NCBI GenBank assembly: GCA_013696365.1
Contig: JACCYS010000264.1
Coordinates: forward strand, 1 to 8,063
DNA from: Nocardioidaceae bacterium
GTDB taxonomy: Bacteria > Actinomycetota > Actinomycetes > Propionibacteriales > Nocardioidaceae
Reading direction: 5' to 3'
Length of the DNA stretch: 8,063 nt
The notes beneath the pieces were generated by a model, which worked only from the letters and a program-made list of their open reading frames with translations, ran no database searches and was not told the DNA's origin. The position numbers and the translations under genes are program-made. How positions within the stretch are numbered: the stretch's first letter is position 1; the number at the start of each line of letters is the position of its first letter. Positions 6,001 through 8,063 of this stretch are shown here, in pieces.

Positions 6001-6006
6001 GGGGAG
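6001..6006 (+). promoter_or_regulatory. Shine-Dalgarno site of disA
   Basis: GGGGAG is followed by 5 bases and then the GTG start at 6012. This supports GTG 6012 and indicates SD-led translation from a leadered or radA-disA bicistronic mRNA. Confidence 0.7.
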
Positions 6007-6011
6007 CGTAC

Positions 6012-7109
6012 GTGGCCAGCAACGACAGGCCGGGAGAGCGATCGGGCGACGACGTGCGCCTGCGCGCCACCTTGGTCTCGGTCGCACCCGGCACGCCCTT
6101 GCGCGAAAGCCTCGAGCGAATCTTGCGCGGCCGCACCGGCGCCCTGGTCGTGCTCGGGCAGGACCGCACCGTCGAGTCCATCTCGACGGGAGGCTTTCAC
6201 CTCGACGTGCCCTTCACCGCGACGGGCATGCGTGAACTTGCCAAGATGGACGGTGCCATCCTGCTCGACAAGGATGCCACCCGGATCATGCGCGCCGCCG
6301 TGCACCTGATGCCAGATCCCTCGATCTACACCGATGAGGCCGGCACTAGGCACCGAACCGCCGACCGAGTGGCCAGGCAGACCGGTTTGCCGGTCATTTC
6401 GGTCAGCCAGTCGATGCAGACCATCGCGGTGTATGTCGGGGGGTTGCGGTACGTCCTTGAGGACACCGGGGCGATCCTGGCCCGCGCGAATCAGGCGCTG
6501 GCCACGCTGGAGCGTTATAAGTTGCGCCTCGACGAGGTATCCGGCGCACTGTCCGCGCTCGAGATCGAGGACCTCGTCACCGTGCGGGACGTCGCCGCCG
6601 TGGCGCAACGCATGGAGATGGTCGTCCGTATTGCCAGCGAGATCACCGGCTACGTCTTGGAACTCGGCGACGACGGTCGGCTGCTGTCGCTGCAGCTCGG
6701 CGAGCTGGTGGCCGGGGTGGACGAGGATCGCCAGCTCGTGGTCCGTGACTACACCCCGACAGGTCGACGCAGTCGGCCGGTTAATGAGGTGCTCGAGCGA
6801 CTTGCGCTGCTCGACCAGAGCGAGCTGGTCGACGTGGGCGCTGTCGCCCGAGGATTGGGCTTCGGCGTCAACGAGCAGTTGGACACCGCGATGTCACCCC
6901 GGGGGTACCGGTTGCTGGCCCGGGTTCCCCGCCTGCCCGGCGCAGTCGTCGAGCGTCTCGTCGAGCACTTCGGCAGCCTGCAGAAGCTGCTGGCCGCCAG
7001 CATCGACGACCTGCAGACCGTCGACGGGGTCGGTGAGTTGCGAGCCCGCAGCGTCCGCGAGGGATTGTCGCGGTTGGCCGAGTCGAGCATTCTCGAGCGC
7101 TACGTCTGA
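6012..7109 (+). CDS. disA: DNA integrity scanning protein DisA, diadenylate cyclase
   Basis: DisA condenses two ATP into cyclic di-AMP and, in characterised homologues, loses activity on branched DNA, so it reports genome integrity. The 365-residue protein has the DAC domain at about 15-150 with catalytic DGAILLD (80-86), the nucleotide-binding GTRHRTADR (111-119, the family usually has TAER) and ISVSQ (129-133). A helical spine follows (about 150-300), then a helix-hairpin-helix DNA-binding end around LVEHFGSLQKLL and LQTVDGVGELRARS. The length matches octameric DisA (about 355-360), so both cyclase and DNA-binding parts look intact. It starts 49 bases after radA, and the two are probably cotranscribed. 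TAGACT at 5960-5965, over the radA stop, could be an extra promoter but support is weak. The last 10 bases overlap the 3' end of the convergent membrane protein gene. Confidence 0.97.
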   Translation: MASNDRPGERSGDDVRLRATLVSVAPGTPLRESLERILRGRTGALVVLGQDRTVESISTGGFHLDVPFTATGMRELAKMDGAILLDKDATRIMRAAVHLMPDPSIYTDEAGTRHRTADRVARQTGLPVISVSQSMQTIAVYVGGLRYVLEDTGAILARANQALATLERYKLRLDEVSGALSALEIEDLVTVRDVAAVAQRMEMVVRIASEITGYVLELGDDGRLLSLQLGELVAGVDEDRQLVVRDYTPTGRRSRPVNEVLERLALLDQSELVDVGAVARGLGFGVNEQLDTAMSPRGYRLLARVPRLPGAVVERLVEHFGSLQKLLAASIDDLQTVDGVGELRARSVREGLSRLAESSILERYV

Positions 7110-7912
7110 GGGCGCTCCCCTCGCCTCCCGTCGGCCCGAGCTCGTGGACTGTCCGCACCGCCCATCGCCGACAGAACGAAGCCGCTACGAGCCGGCTCAC
7201 CGCCTACTACTGCGGCCTGCACAGCGTACGACCCTGGCTCCGCCGCATCGGTCAGCCCGGTGCAGCCCCGGTCGCCCCGTCTGCCGGACCACGGCACGGT
7301 CAATGCGGTCTGCCAGCCGGGCCGCAGCGTGACGGTGCGCGCAGGCAGACTGCCCGGGCAGCGTTTGACGTCCCAGATGACCGTTGGACGGTTGACCTTC
7401 GACACCTGCACGAGGACCTCATCGGTGCTGGTCTGCAGCCGGCACGGGTCCGTGCTGGTGGTGCTGAGAGTCAGCTGGAGCTGCACCTGCTGGCCCGACA
7501 CCGCGTTTCCGGCGACGGTCGGCTGTACCCGTATCGACGCAGGCTCACAGGTGCCGTCAGCCTTGCTCAACGCAGTTGTGACAGTCCCGAGGGCGGCGCC
7601 TCGGCCGCCGGGCTTGCGAGGGCGATCCCCGCTCACGCCGGTGTCCGAGTTACTGCGGCCCCTCTCGGCGGCTTTCCGTTCGGGACGTTTGGCCACCGTA
7701 GCGGCGTCGGGGGATGCTTCTGGTTCGACGGCGGAGGAGGTCGAAGCGGCCGGCGCGCCATCGGGCGCCGCCGCGCGGTTCTCATCGCCACCGGCGATCA
7801 GGCGCCACAGCAGCCATCCGACGAGCAGGACAAGCAACAGGACCAGCGTGCGGCGCACCCAATACACGCGCGCGGGCAGCTGGGGACCGGTCCGGCGCGA
7901 CGGCGTACTCAC
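7100..7912 (-). CDS. Single-pass membrane protein with extracytoplasmic domain (Rv3587c-like), function unknown
   Basis: The 270-residue protein has a basic cytoplasmic N-terminus, one strong hydrophobic segment (about 22-40, TLVLLLVLLVGWLLWRLIA) and a low-complexity Ala/Pro/Ser/charged linker (about 43-110). A compact C-terminal domain (about 115-248) follows, with alternating beta-like strands and four cysteines (122, 157, 185, 217) that could form two disulfides outside the cell. A hydrophilic Arg-rich tail (about 250-270) ends it. With positive residues before the hydrophobic segment, an N-in/C-out topology is expected. There is no lipobox. From memory, M. tuberculosis has a comparable membrane protein, Rv3587c, in the same convergent position next to disA, so the linkage is conserved. 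The biochemical role is not known. The GTG start at 7912 is supported by TAACGT ending 6 bases before it and by the transmembrane position. The 3' end overlaps disA by 10 bases. Confidence 0.85.
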   Translation of the reverse strand: MSTPSRRTGPQLPARVYWVRRTLVLLLVLLVGWLLWRLIAGGDENRAAAPDGAPAASTSSAVEPEASPDAATVAKRPERKAAERGRSNSDTGVSGDRPRKPGGRGAALGTVTTALSKADGTCEPASIRVQPTVAGNAVSGQQVQLQLTLSTTSTDPCRLQTSTDEVLVQVSKVNRPTVIWDVKRCPGSLPARTVTLRPGWQTALTVPWSGRRGDRGCTGLTDAAEPGSYAVQAAVVGGEPARSGFVLSAMGGADSPRARADGRRGERPQT

Positions 7913-7918
7913 CGCAGC

Positions 7919-7924
7919 ACGTTA
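7919..7924 (-). promoter_or_regulatory. Predicted leaderless -10 element (TAACGT) of the membrane protein gene
   Basis: The minus strand reads TAACGT, then 6 bases, then the GTG at 7912. The hexamer is identical to the one before radA. It lies in the 70-base divergent region shared with mutY. No -35 or SD is recognisable. Confidence 0.6.
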
Positions 7925-7982
7925 GCGCTGAGCGGGCCCCCGTCCGGCGTGCCACACCGACGCCGTGCCATCCTCAGGCCGG

Positions 7983-8063
7983 ATGGACAGCCCACCATGT
8001 GACGACCCAGTCGACGCAGTGACCGAGTGGTTCAGTCGCCACGCCCGCGATCTGCCGTGGCGA
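7983..8063 (+). CDS. mutY: A/G-specific adenine glycosylase MutY, N-terminal fragment (runs off the right edge)
   Basis: From ATG at 7983 the frame is open to the end and gives 27 residues, ending in VTEWFSRHARDLPWR. The W-F/Y-x-x-x-x-R-D-L-P-W-R pattern is the hallmark start of the MutY catalytic domain, which removes adenine mispaired with 8-oxoguanine. The helix-hairpin-helix, iron-sulfur cluster and C-terminal MutT-like domain would lie beyond the edge. MutY is also encoded just beyond disA and the membrane protein in M. tuberculosis (Rv3589, from memory), which supports the call. ATG 7983 gives a usual-length leader before DLPWR. GTG 8019 is an alternative start. No strong SD is present, and CATCCT at 7969-7974 is at leaderless-promoter distance but a poor -10. 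Endonuclease III-type glycosylases share a related motif, but DLPWR favours MutY. Confidence 0.85.
   Translation, partial: MDSPPCDDPVDAVTEWFSRHARDLPWR

Noticed and set aside
4828..6309. 493-codon open frame on the plus strand
   Set aside because: It is a different frame across radA and disA with Arg/Gly/Ala-dominated composition and no recognisable domain.
7260..7925. 221-codon plus-strand open frame opposite the membrane protein
   Set aside because: The minus frame has a clear transmembrane segment, promoter and conserved context. The plus frame has none.

Overview
The window reads as one stretch of high-GC actinobacterial chromosome. It is densely coding, with several GTG starts and gene neighbourhoods familiar from mycobacteria and other Actinobacteria. 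A Micrococcales-type organism is plausible but cannot be proven from this sequence. I see no mobile element, RNA gene, CRISPR array or phage gene. No intergenic gap exceeds about 70 bases.

Left block (1-2884, minus strand). A three-gene operon runs right to left: a Ppx/GppA-family exopolyphosphatase, a TIM-barrel sugar phosphate isomerase/epimerase-like protein, and a monofunctional proline dehydrogenase. The 5' end of a TetR-family regulator follows one base after the proline dehydrogenase stop and runs off the left edge. From memory, the first two genes and the divergent gene at 2927 match the M. tuberculosis Rv0495c / ppx1 (Rv0496) / Rv0498 neighbourhood.

Middle block (2927-4380, plus strand). 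This holds a cysteine-rich conserved actinobacterial protein of the Rv0495c type and then a glyoxalase/VOC-like protein. The first is transcribed divergently from ppx across only 42 bases. Those bases contain a perfect inverted repeat whose two arms each carry an actinobacterial -10 hexamer.

Right block (4448-8063). radA (DNA repair/recombination ATPase) and disA (diadenylate cyclase making c-di-AMP) lie on the plus strand. A single-pass membrane protein with an extracytoplasmic domain converges on disA with a 10-base overlap. Divergent from it is the 5' end of mutY (A/G-specific adenine glycosylase). This order matches Rv3585-Rv3589 of M. tuberculosis, except that I see no carbonic anhydrase gene between the membrane protein and mutY.

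Functionally, the right block links genome maintenance (RadA, DisA, MutY) to c-di-AMP signalling, and the left block links polyphosphate turnover and proline catabolism. The most interesting signal is regulatory. Four genes (ppx, the Rv0495c-like gene, radA, the membrane protein) have a TANNNT -10 element placed 6-8 bases before the start codon, which predicts leaderless mRNAs. Proline dehydrogenase and disA instead have clear Shine-Dalgarno sequences. I do not see a wholly undescribed system. The best leads are the mirror-image leaderless promoter pair and the uncharacterised proteins beside ppx and disA.
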